Positions 10,950 through 23,133 are shown, counted from the stretch's first letter. The stretch is DNA of 64,000 bases from Onchidella celtica (GCA_963931925.1 OZ007579.1:35046118-35110117), one strand, 5' to 3'. A program made the numbers and translations. Notes: generated by a model not told the origin, from the letters alone.

Positions 10950-11054
10950 TCACTTCGGACAAGGCTTATCGGTGCAATGCACAGGTGTTGATCCGAAACA
11001 GGTACAGGTGTTGCAGTTGTCTGTCGCAGTGAATGTTTGGCCGAATTGATAGAT
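10950..11054 (-). CDS. VWC-like module, terminal exon of gene 2
   Basis: The intron ends TTAACTTCCACAG and the exon opens with IYQFGQTF. Cysteine spacing is C-x2-C-x-C-x7-C-x4-C, ending DKPCPK and a TGA at 10952-10950. The length is 34 codons plus stop. It matches the internal exons in position of the start, the Y-x-x-G segment and the first five cysteines. It lacks their CC-K-Y-N-G end, as expected for a last module. Whether it is expressed cannot be told from sequence. It most resembles the first subdomain of von Willebrand factor type C, a module of secreted proteins that often bind BMP-type ligands. Confidence 0.75.
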   Translation of the reverse strand: MYQFGQTFTATDNCNTCTCFGSTPVHCTDKPCPK

Positions 11055-11243
11055 CTGTGGAAGTTAAAGAATTAACTGTTGTTGTTGTTTTTTGCCAATT
11101 CAAAGGACAAGTCATTTGACTGAAAAAAGAGCGTCTAATTTTGGCATCGCAGGAGGGCAATAATCAACAGTGTCATCGATACTTATGATATGTGAAAAGA
11201 TGCTGCAAGTATTAAAATACATATTCCTGACTTGATTCTTCGC

Positions 11244-11395
11244 GGCTCGGGTTTCAAATAGCGACTGTTAGAACAGCGACTGTCAATAGAACGACCACAC
11301 GATAGCGATTCATTTAAAACAGCGACTGTCAATAGAGCGACTACACGATAGCGATTCATTTAAAACAGCGACTGCCACAACAGCGACATCACTAT
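11244..11395. repeat. MULE terminal inverted repeat, left
   Basis: Tandem subterminal motifs (CAGCGACTGTCAATAGAGCG and CGATAGCGATTCATTT) occur two to three times. They mirror the GTCGCTGTTTT motifs of the right end. Confidence 0.85.
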
Positions 11396-11784
11396 ACTTT
11401 TCCTATCGTTCACCTAACATTTTAGCCAAAATCCTTTTATTAAATCCAACAAAAAAAAAACTGGCCACGCACACGCACACCAAACAGTGAAAGTGAACGA
11501 TTGAGCCCAAAAGGGACTTTAAAACAACATTTTATTTAGACTAGCCATGGAAGTCACATGATTTAAAAAGAAAAAGGCTAGTCAAGCCAAATAACAGAAA
11601 GTCGTCAAGCCTTGCAATAAAAATCAGTCTAGTAAAAGATTGAAACCAAAAGGGACTTTAAAACAACAAAAAGCCTTGCAATAAAAATTAGAGTCATCAA
11701 GTGATCAAGCCACGTTTATTTCTAAATTGTTAGCAAGGGCTTGAAGGAACTGCCGCAGATCATACTGATCTCGATTTTGCAGTA

Positions 11785-13031
11785 CTAGTGATTCGCGTGT
11801 TCATTGTCACGTATCTTTTCATTCGCTGAGTCAGGTCTCTGCCTTGTAGAAGCTGGGTTCGGTTTGCCCGTTGAATCGATGAATCGAAAGATGGAAGGAT
11901 GATGAGTTTCCGCTGATCCCTGAAACGCATTGTGCCAACTCTCTAGCTGGTTGTTGGTTCGTGGCAGTCCTGCATCTTGTCTGGCTTTCACACTCCACAT
12001 ATGTACGGGAAACAATGGCTGTCGACTGTCTCCCCGTCTGTTTCTCCGCCCCACGTAGTTGTCTTCGAAGTAATTTACAATAGGCATTACTTCTGCTTGG
12101 TAGTCTGCCACCAATTCATCAAAGGCATCGCTCACTTCATCCACTGATAGAAAGGCAAGAGCAAGGAGCATTTTCAGTGCCATCCGAATATTGTCGTCTT
12201 GCACATATAACCGTTGCAGTCCGTTTTCCTGAATCTTTCTCCAGAGCGATTGTCCCAAGTGAAAGTAACAGCCGTAGAAGTGCGTTTGAGGAAATGCTTC
12301 AATGAGTGCAGCTTTGGAAGCTAGTTCAAAGTCGATCTGTACACTTCTTGGAGCGAGTCCAGGTTTCAGTGATATGATTTCAGTCCACATTTGAGACTTG
12401 TTGATTATTTGGGAGTAGAACAAAAATGCAGGGAAACACATTGTTTCGTATCAAAGCATGCACAGTGTACACTTGATAGAAAAAGGATGGTGACACTTTG
12501 AATGTACCATCACACATCCAGTGTTCGGAATCGTGTAAAGTCTGAAGAAACTGATCTGTACTGAAAATAAGCATCCGATGAACATCTCCACGCCCACTGT
12601 CATAGAGCAGGAAGCCACGCTGGTCTGCTGTTTGTCTCAACATATCAGGTATGAACAGTTCTCCAACATTAGCAGGAGCTGGGGGTTGTTGTCTGTTGCT
12701 TTCCTTTTCCGTCTGATGGTTTGACGCAGATTTGTGGAAGAACCAATAGCTGCCGCAATTTCTTCATTAACTTTGGCCATTGCATCTTGCACGATCCTTC
12801 GTGGTGGATCCCGTGTTCTTACTGCAGCTGTTTTTACAGTGTTTTCCACTCTCCGGGCTGCCACTTCCGTGGGTTTGGTGGATGCATGTGGACGCCACTG
12901 CTCACTGGGGATTGTTGTTGCTCACGATACTGAAGGCTTGTCGTTAGGCGACCTTTACAACCTGTCTTGGCACACCTCCAATTGATTGTATTTAACTTTG
13001 TTTTATCCATCCTGTACAAAAAAACCTTCAT
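11785..13031 (-). pseudogene. FLYWCH-MULE transposase, broken by several frameshifts
   Basis: In reading order: a FLYWCH-type finger (13031-12850: YRMDKTKLNTINWRC, then a second Cys and a His pair); a basic linker DPPRRIVQ in a new frame (12864-12637); a segment with WMCDGTFKVSP (12643-12380); and the MULE domain (12441-11785) with IDFELASKAALIEAFP, GCYFHLGQSLWRKIQ and NNQLESWHNAF. At least three register changes separate the pieces, so no functional enzyme is expected. In live relatives the enzyme cuts and pastes DNA flanked by the terminal repeats. Confidence 0.88.
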
Positions 13032-13244
13032 GGCTTATCATGTCACTTCCTTTTCTTGAAATTATGAACTCCATTATGAGCAAATTTTTCAAACGATCCC
13101 AACCTTACTGTGACAATACATAGCGTTGCCTTCTAACGACCGACCAGGAAATTCACCTCAGTGAACTTAGCTCACAAAGTGTACACAAACACGAAACATC
13201 AGCAATGTCTGTGACCCTGTGAGCATATCTCATTCTGACCGGTT

Positions 13245-13403
13245 TTATAGCCAGTAAAGTCGCTATCGTAACAGTCGCTGTTTTAATGCGGTCGCCATTT
13301 ATACAATAGCTGTTTTGAACGTCGCTCACTTGATTACGTCGCCATTATGAAGTCGTCATAATGACTCTCGCTGTTTTGACAGTCGCTGTCCGGCCCGGAT
13401 TCC
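13245..13403. repeat. MULE terminal inverted repeat, right
   Basis: Five or more GTCGC/GTCGCTGTTTT motifs lie in this end, in inverse orientation to those of the left end. It is followed directly by the 9-bp target duplication. Confidence 0.85.
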
Positions 13404-13412
13404 ATTCTTCGC

Positions 13413-14830
13413 CTATACCTTTTTTGCTGCCAACAACCACTATCTAATTATATATTACGCACTTTCTTCACCTTTGAACGCAAAAGGCTTTTTTATTAGG
13501 CCACCTACAGTAACCAAATTTTGCATGTACATTTCAAATACCCTGGAGGGTGCACGGAAGTTTTTATTATTTTGATTAGTTTTGTTCTTGAATTTATAGA
13601 AAATGCATTGTTTCATCGTGCTGTCAACAGTTCTAATTTTCATTCTCCATCTTGGCGTCATCCTGACAGTATCGTTCATGTCATAAAAAGTATCGGGGAT
13701 CGAGTTTTTTTTTCCTATGCTTAGATCATCTGTTTGAAAGGAAGTATCGTTTGAAACCGATCCGGCACAATATTCTATTACGGTATCGTGAAACCAATCC
13801 GGCACCGAGACCGCCCAATATCTCTACAACTACAATTCAAATGTGAAAGATTCATTTGCATGCACATGGTGACTCGAAGAACACGTTTTGGCCAAGCTGC
13901 ATTACACATCAAGATCTTGAGCTCTACTCTCTCCACAAATTCTCCACCTTTGACATTGATTTCAATTGTGACGGATTCAGTTGCACGCACATATTGGCTT
14001 GAAGAGTTGAAGTACATGCTTTGGTCAAGGTAAGCATCATTGATTTTTCACGACTTACAAAATAACAAATACATTATAGAGATCTTGCTTATCTTTGTGT
14101 TTGAGCTCTATATAAGCTTACTAGATCTAGCTGGATTTACTCGCTCTGCCTCCAGGAAGATCCCTTAATTTGACATAGATCTACAAATGCGAGATCAAAG
14201 CTTACAGTTACACTTTTTAGATCTAGATATCTAGATCTAGATCTAGATCTAGATTCTGGCTCTAAATTACTCTAAAGTGTAGAGTTTAGCATTCTACAGC
14301 GGCACAGCCACAGATTGACTTGCCCATTCTGTTTTTTATTGTATGGATCTCTAGATCTAGATCTAGATTCTAGATTAGAACGAAAGAAATTTAGGACAAT
14401 AACTTATTCGTTGGAAATAGGGCCTAGCTGTTAGTGTTATTCGTGAACATCAATTCGACATGTCAAGAACACCTCTGAAAATTTTTTTGGTAAACTGATC
14501 AGTTACTTAGGAGTCAAAATTACCATTATCAATGATTTTTAGAGTTGTTTTTTTTTTTTTTTAATTTTTTATTTTAGTCAGCGAGTAGTTGGGAATCACG
14601 AACACCATTATAAATCAATGCTGACAGATCCAAGAAAGGTTTAACTATATCTAGATCCAATTGTACAGTACAGTTTTTCATTGATTTCTGCATCTAAATA
14701 GAAATTGCAGCGGGGGGGGGGGGGGGCGGCGGTGCATGTATTTTACATTGAGGCCGCCTAATTCATTTTTCTACTCAAAACGTTACATATTTCCATCAAC
14801 TATTTAATCTTTTTTTTTTTTTTCATCAGA
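13413..14830. other. non-coding; contains (CTAGAT)n stretches
   Basis: Short CTAGAT/AGATCT repeats occur at about 14215-14255 and 14345-14380. A poly-T tract lies near 14550, and a 15-base poly-G run at 14712-14726. No gene is recognised. Confidence 0.55.
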
Positions 14831-14874
14831 TGCCTCGCAAATGAAAGTCCACGATGGGTCGTTTAACTCCCAAT

Positions 14875-16060
14875 GCTAAGCGTCCCCGTCACTTAAGAAG
14901 TAATGCCGCCCTTGCCAGATCTTGCACCACCTATATCCAGCTGCACTACACAATACTTTACCAAAGGCCTTAAATTATTCTCTGGAAAGTTGTTTGGTGA
15001 CCATAGCCGTAGGAAATCTTTCTCTGCAATGCCCATGTTGTCATGAAACAGAGACAGCAGCAATGTGTTGCAACAATGGTAAAATTAAACTGTAGCCGTA
15101 TCCTGAACTACCTCCGGGACTCAAGCGATTATAATGTGGTGATTCTGAAGAATCGAAAAGTTTCTTATATCAGACATTACAATTGTGCCTTTCAAATGAC
15201 TTTGTTTGAATGTAACTGTAAGATGATTCGTGTGGATGGATGGAATCCTAATTTTTACATTCAGGGTCAAGTATGTCACTTGGTGGGACCATTGGAGCTT
15301 TTGACACAGGAGCCGCCTAAGTTTTTGCGAATTACATGGATTTTGAGATGGATCAACTTCGTAGACAAATGTCTGTTTTGGACAGTCCTCTGTGTGAAGC
15401 TGTAGTTTTATTGGTTCAAACAGTATTGCAAGATCATAATAAGTATGTCCATGAACTAAAGTCAGCGTATTAGTTTCTAGGCGTAGTCAGTTCCCAAATT
15501 TCAAAATTGTCATTACAGAGGATGCACGCCCCGCTAAGGAACACAGTAGGCGATACGATGCACAGGGAGCTCCAGAAATTATTTTAATGCCTAATAATCC
15601 TGTTGGACACCATGATATTGTCTTACACCAGAGAGATAATAATGTGCAGAGGATCTGTGAGCTACACCGAGCCTATGATGCTCTTCAGTACCCAATACTT
15701 TTCCCTAAAGGAACAGATGGCTGGGATCTGCAATTAAAATTTAATTACAAACGGACACAGAATCAGTCCTATTGCTTTGAGTTTTTCACCCGGCATGGAA
15801 ATTATACTCTCCAAGCGCGTCGGCTTTTTCAGCACTTCATGGTCAACGCCTATGCCAAGATTGAGTCGGAGAGACTGCAGCTTATAAGATGACAGCAATC
15901 AAGGCTAAGGGCTGATTCATACCAGGATCTTAAGGGCTCTAAGGATTTATGCCGTCCTGTTTTTAAGCATGGAATGGTGTATGTAGCTCTTCACGAACAG
16001 GAAACAGAAATTCAACAGTTATCTAAGCACCTGATAACCAATCTAGAAACATTGTAAACC
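14875..16060 (+). pseudogene. Helitron N-terminal domain relic
   Basis: Pieces in shifting frames match the conserved N-terminal region of Helitron helicase proteins. 15043-15405 has IRHYNCAFQMT, FYIQGQVCHLVGPL and EPPKF. 15587-15892 has HRAYDALQYPILFPKGTDGW. A further piece follows the stop near 15890 (QDLKGS, KHLITNLETL). Frameshifts and stops separate them. The Rep nuclease and helicase parts are missing. No TC...CTRR-type ends were identified, so the borders are approximate. Confidence 0.82.
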
Positions 16061-16363
16061 CGAAAGTTTTGTAATGGACTATTCTCCAAAGATGTTATTG
16101 TTATCAGATCTATTGGGATTACCATTTAAATTCATGTGAATTGTGAGTCAAATGATTTTTACTCATGTATTATCATTTTATTTTCTTTCCGTTCATTGAA
16201 CGGGTGATTATGCTTGTAAATTATAAATGCTAGGCACCATTTTTTAAAAATATGTACCACTATCAAATCACAAAATGCAAAGTAAAGAAAGAGCTTGCTT
16301 GTCCGTGGGATCAGTAATATTAAAGGACGGTGTCGGAGTCATCGGCATCTCCTTTCTATAATG

Positions 16364-16720
16364 CAAGGCGTTATTTACAAGGCATACCTTGAAACTAACT
16401 CTAGCGTTATTTTCAAGGCATACCTTAACAGCTTCTGATTGGTCAATGAAACATGCCTTGAAAATAACGCTGGCGTTAGTTCCAAGGCATACCTTGAGTC
16501 CAATAAACAATACATAGCTACCCCGGCGGCTTTCCCTGATATGTCAATCTGACTACTACCCAGACGAACATCGGCCTACGGCCTCGATGATACAAACTGA
16601 CTAGACCCTCAGTCTAAGGCTCCACGTTTAGAAATACTGAAACAGCTTCTGATTGGTCAATGAAACATGCCTTGAAAACAACGCTGGCGTTAGTTCCAAG
16701 GCATGCCTTGAAAATAACCA
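16364..16720. repeat. CAAGGCATACCTTG palindromic repeats with 70-bp direct duplication
   Basis: A near-palindrome CAAGGCAT(A/G)CCTTG, usually joined to a GCGTTA(T/G)TT stretch, occurs in both orientations. A block of about 70 bp containing it (16429-16498) is repeated at 16642-16712. It may be the relic of a small inverted-repeat transposon. Confidence 0.6.
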
Positions 16721-16854
16721 CTTCGTTCTATAATACATATCTCAGTATATTGGTATCAGCAGATATTAGTCGCTGAGAATCAGGATTCAGTTCATGATAG
16801 TTGGCTATCAGCCAGATCCAACTAATACATGATGTTAACATATAAGACCAACCG

Positions 16855-17465
16855 GTATCAGGAAGGATTGATACCAATCGTCAATTGATCCTATCAAGCG
16901 ATATCAGAAAGAATCGACCCCAATCGCCTATTGATCATATCATGCGCCGTCGATTTCAGTTGCCGGTTAATCCTATCATGCAGCATCGAAAACAACCGAT
17001 GTCAGCTGCCATTTTATCCTATAGGGAACGAGAATTTTTATGCGAAGTGGCGTCACGACTTAATGCGTTCCTACTTGTTTGGGGGGGGGGGGGGGCAAAA
17101 TGTCGAAAATGCTCTTTTGGTCTATAACGCTGACAGAAGACGATGCTCCTGAAGCTAGATTATAATGGAATAAGATATTACTCCCAAATAAAACAAAATC
17201 GTTCGTACTCAGGCCATAGTCCTCTTTGAACAGTGCTAATTCATGTAGACCGTAGTTGCCCCCAGAAGTTATGAGAAAGCTATGTTTAGTACATCCGGTT
17301 CACACTCCCGTTCCTTATCATACAGCACCAAAAAGAATCGCTGTCATTGTCATTTGATCTTATCATTCGGCATCGAAAGGACTCGATTGCGGTAGCCACT
17401 TGATCCTATAATTTGGCCTCAAAAAGAATCCATATCAGTTAGTCCAATTATGCAGCAACGAAGAG
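16855..17465. repeat. degenerate ~45-bp minisatellite and poly-G tract
   Basis: Units of the type ATCCTATCATGCGGCATCG plus an AAAGAATCGAT...CAGTTGCCAATTG part recur in 16855-17020 and 17330-17465, and again in 35165-35330. A 15-base G run lies at 17081-17095. The dispersed repeat also found at 3333-3495 lies between the two sets. Confidence 0.65.
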
Positions 17466-18610
17466 AATCATACTGTGAAATGACTGGAAACGGGATGGCA
17501 CAAAAATACAGGGTTTACAAAAGTCTACCACGAGAGGTCTTCGGCCACCATGTCGTCGGTTTAGTGCAAGAAGTGATGATCTCCTCTGTAACATCAGAGA
17601 GTATGTATTTATAGAGAGATCTCACTTCCGCCAAATTATGAAAATAGGTCGCCGCAGTTACTGGAATTGAAAGAGACCGCCTTCACCAGAAATAGTGTGC
17701 ATATCTGTTTATTGTGATTTCTTCATAATTATTTTTCGGCTGATTAAAACTATTTGGAGTGGTTTGTAAGCTCTTACTCCCCGTGGTGGGTATTGTTTAC
17801 CGCAGCGACCTACTTTCCGTCCCATGCTAACAGTGGTTTCGAGGGCCCTCGTATGTCTCCCATTGCAAATCGACCGATAGTTATTTCTCTCAATACATAT
17901 ATATTATACTCTCTGGTATAATGAAAATACTCATATCTCGCACTGGACTGACGATTTAACTATGCCGGATGGTCTGCCAGGTTTGATCATGAACCTTAAA
18001 TTGCTCGTCACACATATTTTTTCTTCGCGACCCTTCAATTTTTTTTATGTCGCTTGTCTTTAGACTTCTCTGTCCAGGTCCTAGTAATATATATTTCTTG
18101 CTATGGAGTGTGTTGTCTTTGGAAGTTCAGAGCCAGTGCATTCAGTCTCGATAATTATTTGCGTTTTAGCGATATATTTTTCTAATTTTGTCTTGGTCAT
18201 AAAGAAAGTTCGACTAAACCTGATTTTATTGTACCTGTAAAGAAACAGTGGAAACTCGATGGAAATCCACAGACCAAAAAAATCAATCATGAAATGTAAA
18301 TTATCTTAATGCCATTAATAGTTATTGTTGCTTCATGACAGAACTGGGATATTAATTATGTCCCTTGTCCTTCGGTCCACTGACACCTGATAATGACATA
18401 TCCAAGAATCCCGTTTCTTGGCAATCAAGCTACTAGTTCTCACTAAATCAGAAACATCACTAACTCACGCACAGTTTACGACAAACAGCCACCATATTTC
18501 ACACAAATCAAATGTACTAAGTTTCACCAAAGTAATGTCAGTGTGGTACCAGTTACTAAATGTCGAAATACTTTGAGAGACCGACGAGGAGGAGAAAAAC
18601 TACAACTGAC

Positions 18611-18721
18611 TTGACCGTTATATTTACAGCAGGACCCTTTGAAACAGCTAAGCCCAGTCCATTCACATGTACAAGTCTCACACTCAACTGTTGAAGGAAC
18701 CGAATCTCCGATCTGGTAAAT
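18611..18721 (-). CDS. VWC-like internal exon (module 6 of gene 2)
   Basis: The pyrimidine-rich acceptor CCCTTCCATCCACAG precedes IYQIGDSVPSTVE. The cysteines follow C-x2-C-x-C-x6-C-x4-CC, and the exon ends KYNGQ before GTCAGT. Its length is 111 bp (37 codons), both ends in phase 0, so it can be skipped or duplicated without frame loss. The last base pattern is CAA/GTCAGT, where the other copies have CAG/GTCAGT. Confidence 0.78.
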
Positions 18722-20112
18722 CTGTGGATGGAAGGGAAATAATTCATTCTGAATTTCATTTCAATTTAATCTCAAAAACACATTTCATTTTTATTTACTT
18801 GAATTAATTATAGAAACATGGGTAACACGTTATACAATATATGAGACTGTCCAGTATAACTTATTTAAAAGGCATTACAGGGTCTGTTCTTGTCGGATGT
18901 TATTATCATACTGTGAAATGTATGAAAACGGGACGGCAGAAAAATAGAGGGTTTATGTAATTTTTACCACGAGAAGTCTTGGCCATCATGTCCTCGGATT
19001 ATTGCAAGCAGAGATTACCTCCTCCTCTGACGTTACGTCAGAGAGTATGTGTTTACAGAGAGATCTAAATTCCGCCTAAACACGAAACTAGGTCGCGGCG
19101 GTAGCAAGAATTGAAAGAGGCCGTCTTCACCTAAGATAGTGTGCATGTCTGTTTATTGTGATTTCTTCATAGTGTGGTTTATTCAAATTATTTAGAGTTT
19201 TTTGTAAGCTCTTACTCATCGTAGAAATGTACAAACGGCTATTGTTTATCGCTACGATGTACTTTAACTCCATCCTAACAATGGTTTCGAGAAGCCTCCC
19301 TTGGCTCGAGTACAAATCTAACAATAGTTATTTCTCTCAATACACATATTATACTTTCTGGTAAAGTGAGGATACTCATAGCTTGCACTGGAGACATAAT
19401 TTAATTATCCCGGATGGTCTGTCAGGTTTGATCATGAACCATGAATTGTTCGTCACATAATTCTATTTTTACTTCGCCACCTTTCTTTTTTTTTTTTTTT
19501 TATGGATGCCACTTGTCTTTAGACTTTCCTTTGTCCAGGTTCTAGCAATAATATTAATTTCTTGCTGTTGAATGTCTTGTCTTTGGAAGTTTAAAGCCAT
19601 TGCTGTTAGTCTCGATAATTTTTTGCCATTCTACCGATACCTCTTTCTAATTTTGTCTTGGTCATAAAGAAAGTTTGACGGAACCTGATTTTATAGTACC
19701 TGTAAAGAAGCAGTGGAAACTCGATGGAATTCTACAGACAAAAAAAAAAGTCAATCATGAAATGTAAATTATTTTAATGGCAATAACCGTTCTTGTTGCC
19801 TCATATCATGGCAGTTTTGAGATAATGATTATGTCCCTTGCCCTTTCGTTCTTTAGATATCAGATCTACAGTCGATAAACACCTGATAATGACATATCCA
19901 AGAATCCAGCTTCTTTGCAACCAACGTATCAATTCTCACAAAATCAAGCACAGTTTATGACAAATTGCCAGCATATTTCAAACAAAACAAATCTACTAAT
20001 AATCACAATAAGAGTGTCAATGTGGTACCACTGATGACATTTATATCAGGGCAAGTTCTAAATATCCAAATATGTTTAGAGACCGGTGAGATGGGGAAAA
20101 TAATCAACTGAC

Positions 20113-20223
20113 CTGACCGTTATATTTACAACAGGATCGTCCAAAACAGCTAATCTTAGGCGCTAGACATGTACAAGTCTCACACTCATCTGTTGAAGGA
20201 ACCGAATCTCCGAACTGGTAAAT
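20113..20223 (-). CDS. VWC-like internal exon (module 5 of gene 2)
   Basis: It has 37 codons between CCACAG and CAG/GTCAGT. It reads IYQFGDSVPSTDE, then C-x2-C-x-C with LAPKIS before the fourth Cys, and ends RSCCKYNGQ. It is closest to the exon at 33532 in its variable loop. This suggests that the two-exon types (LAPKIS-type and WTGLS-type) alternate through block duplication. Confidence 0.78.
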
Positions 20224-20515
20224 CTGTGGATGGAGGGGAAATAATTCATTCTGAATTTCATTTCAATTTCCTCTCAAAAACACATTTCATTTTTATTTAT
20301 TTGAATTAATTGTAGAAACATGGGTAACACGTTATAAAATATATGAGACTGTCCATTATAACCTACTTAAAAGGCATTACAGGGTCTGTTCTTGTCGGAT
20401 GTTATTATCATACTGTGAAATGTATGAAAACGGGATGGCAGAAAAATAGAGGGTTTATGTAATTTTACCACGAGAAGTCTTAGCCATCATGTCGTCGGTT
20501 TAGTGCAAGAAGTCA

Positions 20516-21206
20516 TACAGGACGAAGCACTACGAAGATTATTGTCGGAGGTATACCTCTGTCAGTAAGTAACGAGGAGATAGAGAAGGCGTTAACTGTC
20601 AAAGGGGTAGTTCTAAGGTCAGCAATAAAAGAGGAACACTATAGAGACGAGAACGGAGGGTGGACTGGGTATAAAACAGGCAGGCGCTTTATGTACACAG
20701 ACATCCCTGCAATCAATTTAGAAGTTTCCATCCCTATAGGTATATGGAGAGGGACGGTTTATTATAGGGAACAGATCCGACCAGGACGACACTCAAAGAA
20801 CAGTGACACTAAAAGGACACCAGTTGACGATGACAACGACAAAGGGGAAAACATATCAGTGACACACAATGACATTCCAAACACAGAGCACGCTTCAGAC
20901 AAGCACACAACAAACACAAGTATTCGCTCACCTACTTATGCAGATACAACTAGCCAGGGAACACACAACAGCAGACCAAAAACAAGAGACAGAACAGGTG
21001 AACGAGGAACAGGTAAACAAACAAACATAAAACAAATGATGTTAAACCGCTCACGGAGTATGTCGTGTCGAGGACAGCAACGCTCACACAGCCTACAGAA
21101 CAAAAGAGCCGGCGACACAATTGATTCACCAAATGAAAAAGTGAGGAGACAGGAGGAGGAGGAAACAGAAGGCTGCGAGCACAGCCAACAGGGAAAGGAA
21201 ACCTAA
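20516..21206 (+). pseudogene. LINE ORF1, RRM-like fragment
   Basis: The frame is open from the repeat boundary to 21206. It shows TTKIIVGGIPLSVS, then EEIEKAL and a YKTGRRFMYTDIP segment, the pattern of ORF1 proteins of Tx1-like LINEs (RNA-binding). It is followed by a polar, low-complexity tail. No zinc knuckle is seen. The true N-terminus is missing. Confidence 0.65.
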
Positions 21207-21228
21207 TTTGAACCCCCCTCGTGTGTGA

Positions 21229-21768
21229 CCACCGGGAAACGACAAGGACAGAAGTAAAGGCCAAATCATACTCGTCAATAAAAATTTTAGTTTCGAAGAA
21301 ATCAGACTGGTGTATTCATCAGCGTGGGTTTTAGGTATCAATATTAAAATACGGGGATCAGAATTTTCCATCTTCAACATATACGGCCCAGTAATGAAAG
21401 CAGAAAAAGCATCGTTTATATCTCAGCTGACCCAAACACTGTCTTTATATAATAATAAGATAATATGTGGAGATTTTAATACCGTTCGGGATAATAACCT
21501 AGATATTATAGCTGGAGATCCACATGATCAAAAAGAAATTCTCGAGCTGCAAAAATTGACTGACATGCTAGACTTGTTCGACGCGTGGCGTTGCTACCAT
21601 GGGACCGAAAAGGATTACACTTGGGCCAGAAAAACACCTTTTATAGCTAGAAGGTTAGATTACATATTTTGTGATAACAACCTATTAGCCCACATCGAAA
21701 ATGCTTATCATGAAATTGTTACAGTCAGCGACCACAAAGGGGTCATAGCAAAAATATGTACTGTGTAA
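21229..21768 (+). pseudogene. LINE AP-endonuclease fragment
   Basis: The frame starts inside the domain (LVYSSAWVLGINIKIRG) and carries the FNIYGP, CGDFNTV, RRLDYIF and VSDHKGV motifs of apurinic-type endonucleases, which nick the target DNA. The N-terminal third with the first catalytic residues is absent. The frame is cut at 21763 by the gypsy element, and its last codons are read into the LTR. Confidence 0.85.
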
Positions 21769-22361
21769 CAGCTGAGGTTGTTCTAGCACGTTATAGTAGG
21801 GGGGAGTTAGTTGATCTAACTACAACCCTTTAGAAAACGAAACTATTACAGCTGTAAAATAAATAAACACGAGATCCGACGATAGATTAAATAATACTAA
21901 CGTTTAATAACTGTATAGTGAACAATAAATTACTAGGAAGACGCCAGCGAAACTAAATATCTACGCCACACAAAAGGAAACTCACTTACTCACCCCCACC
22001 AACCACTCACACAGGTCTATATATATAAACATCCCTACAGAAAGTTCCCGAAATAAACGTTACCTTTGCCCTCGCACAAACTAACCAATCACGCATCAAT
22101 ACGTCATCAGGTTACATCACTCAAGGCCAAATCTGGCGTAAACATTCGTTTCCACCACGTTATCGAATATTCGGGAACATACTAATATTTACTGAACGAG
22201 TCAAAACACCTGACAACAAGCGAGCGAGGAAAAAAACTACTCACTAGAAAAGAAGGTCAGGTCACGGAGTACAGCACACTCTGGCGGTGGTCAAATGAAC
22301 ACATGCTCACCAGTGTAACAAGAAAACGGGGGAGGGCAAGGGATAGCTTGCAGATGCTACA
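21764..22361 (-). repeat. 3' LTR of the Gmr1-like element
   Basis: The 598 bp match 27686-28283 with no difference noticed. The left flank is the target duplication TACTG. Confidence 0.97.
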
Positions 22362-22376
22362 CAACTCCCCAATTTA
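22362..22376 (-). promoter_or_regulatory. polypurine tract of the Gmr1-like element
   Basis: On the minus strand the sequence next to the LTR reads AAATTGGGGAGTTG, directly before TGTAGC. It is short and interrupted by T but correctly placed for plus-strand priming. Confidence 0.6.
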
Positions 22377-23133
22377 AGTTGAATATTTTTCAACTCCAAA
22401 ACATTATTCAGCGTCTGCAATATCTTGAAATAACAATCTTACAGTACTCCCAATCTCACAAAGGTAGTTGCTAATTCTATTACGATTATTAACAATTTCA
22501 GTGCCTTCCCAAATGTCATCACAAATACAATACAATGCAGTGTACTTTGCATCACTAATACCATAACTAATACAATACCGTCATTGCTTCCCAATAGTAA
22601 ACATTAGGCCTACTAGTCAAAATAACACAACGCCACCACTGTGGTGAAACAATGGTCAATGATATTATTACAAATCATATAAGGTGAAACGATGGCCCAT
22701 CGTTTACATAATGCTTCGTGCACGAATCATAGCATATAACTTGTTGTACATAACATGGTTATCTCCAAAATGTATAACTCATACGTACAATGGCCAAAAA
22801 TACCAATACATACCGACCACTGATTAGGGTCTTTCTTCATCATATTAGGTCAAAACAAGTTACAACATTGCAATATAACACAAACACTGCTTGCTCGCAG
22901 TCCCCATTTGGGTTACATTTTCCAAAAATTACACCAAGTTCCATTGGTAACCAATATGACATAGCATAAAATCAAAATGTGACTAACACATCATGACTCT
23001 CTATCAGCCATCAATTCAGTATTCAATCACAGATGAACTATGTCCCCAATTACAGTACAATACTGCCGTCCTAGAAATTCATCCGGTAGGCAAAAGTATG
23101 GGTTACAATGCATTTCACTGATAGTGTACTACT
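22377..23133 (-). other. non-coding 3' region of the Gmr1-like element
   Basis: About 750 bp lie between the gag-pol stop and the purine tract. The stretch is AT-rich with no open frame, so there is no env-like gene. Confidence 0.75.

Larger units (their letters stand above)
11244..13403 (-). mobile_element. MULE-type DNA transposon with FLYWCH finger (Phantom-like)
   Basis: Both sides carry the same 9-bp target duplication ATTCTTCGC (11235-11243 and 13404-13412). The termini are inverted (GGCTCGGG left, GGAATCCGGG on the complement of the right). About 150 bp at each end is filled with repeated AACAGCGACTGT and CGATAGCGA motifs. The interior encodes a degenerate FLYWCH-MULE transposase on the minus strand. 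Two-part coding plus TIR plus 9-bp duplication makes the assignment firm. Confidence 0.93.
17467..20410. repeat. tandem intron/exon duplication units of about 1.45-1.5 kb
   Basis: A block beginning CATACTGTGAAATG, followed by a TTAGTGCAAGAAGTGATGA segment and a TCCGCCAAA segment, starts at about 17470, 18909 and 20411. Each start is followed by matching sequence that includes one VWC-like exon (18611 and 20113, spaced exactly 1502 bp). The unit is therefore a tandem genomic duplication that added exons. Related copies occur at 32.4-33.6, 35.3-36.9 and 51.3 kb. Confidence 0.85.

Noticed and set aside
18556..18759. 67-codon frame MKFRMNYFPSIHRF, repeated with variants at 32375, 35680 and 36683
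   Set aside because: It reads the VWC-like exons in the wrong register. The frame with conserved cysteines and splice sites is the one annotated.
22377..23133. env-like gene downstream of gag-pol
   Set aside because: No open frame of useful length on the element's strand.
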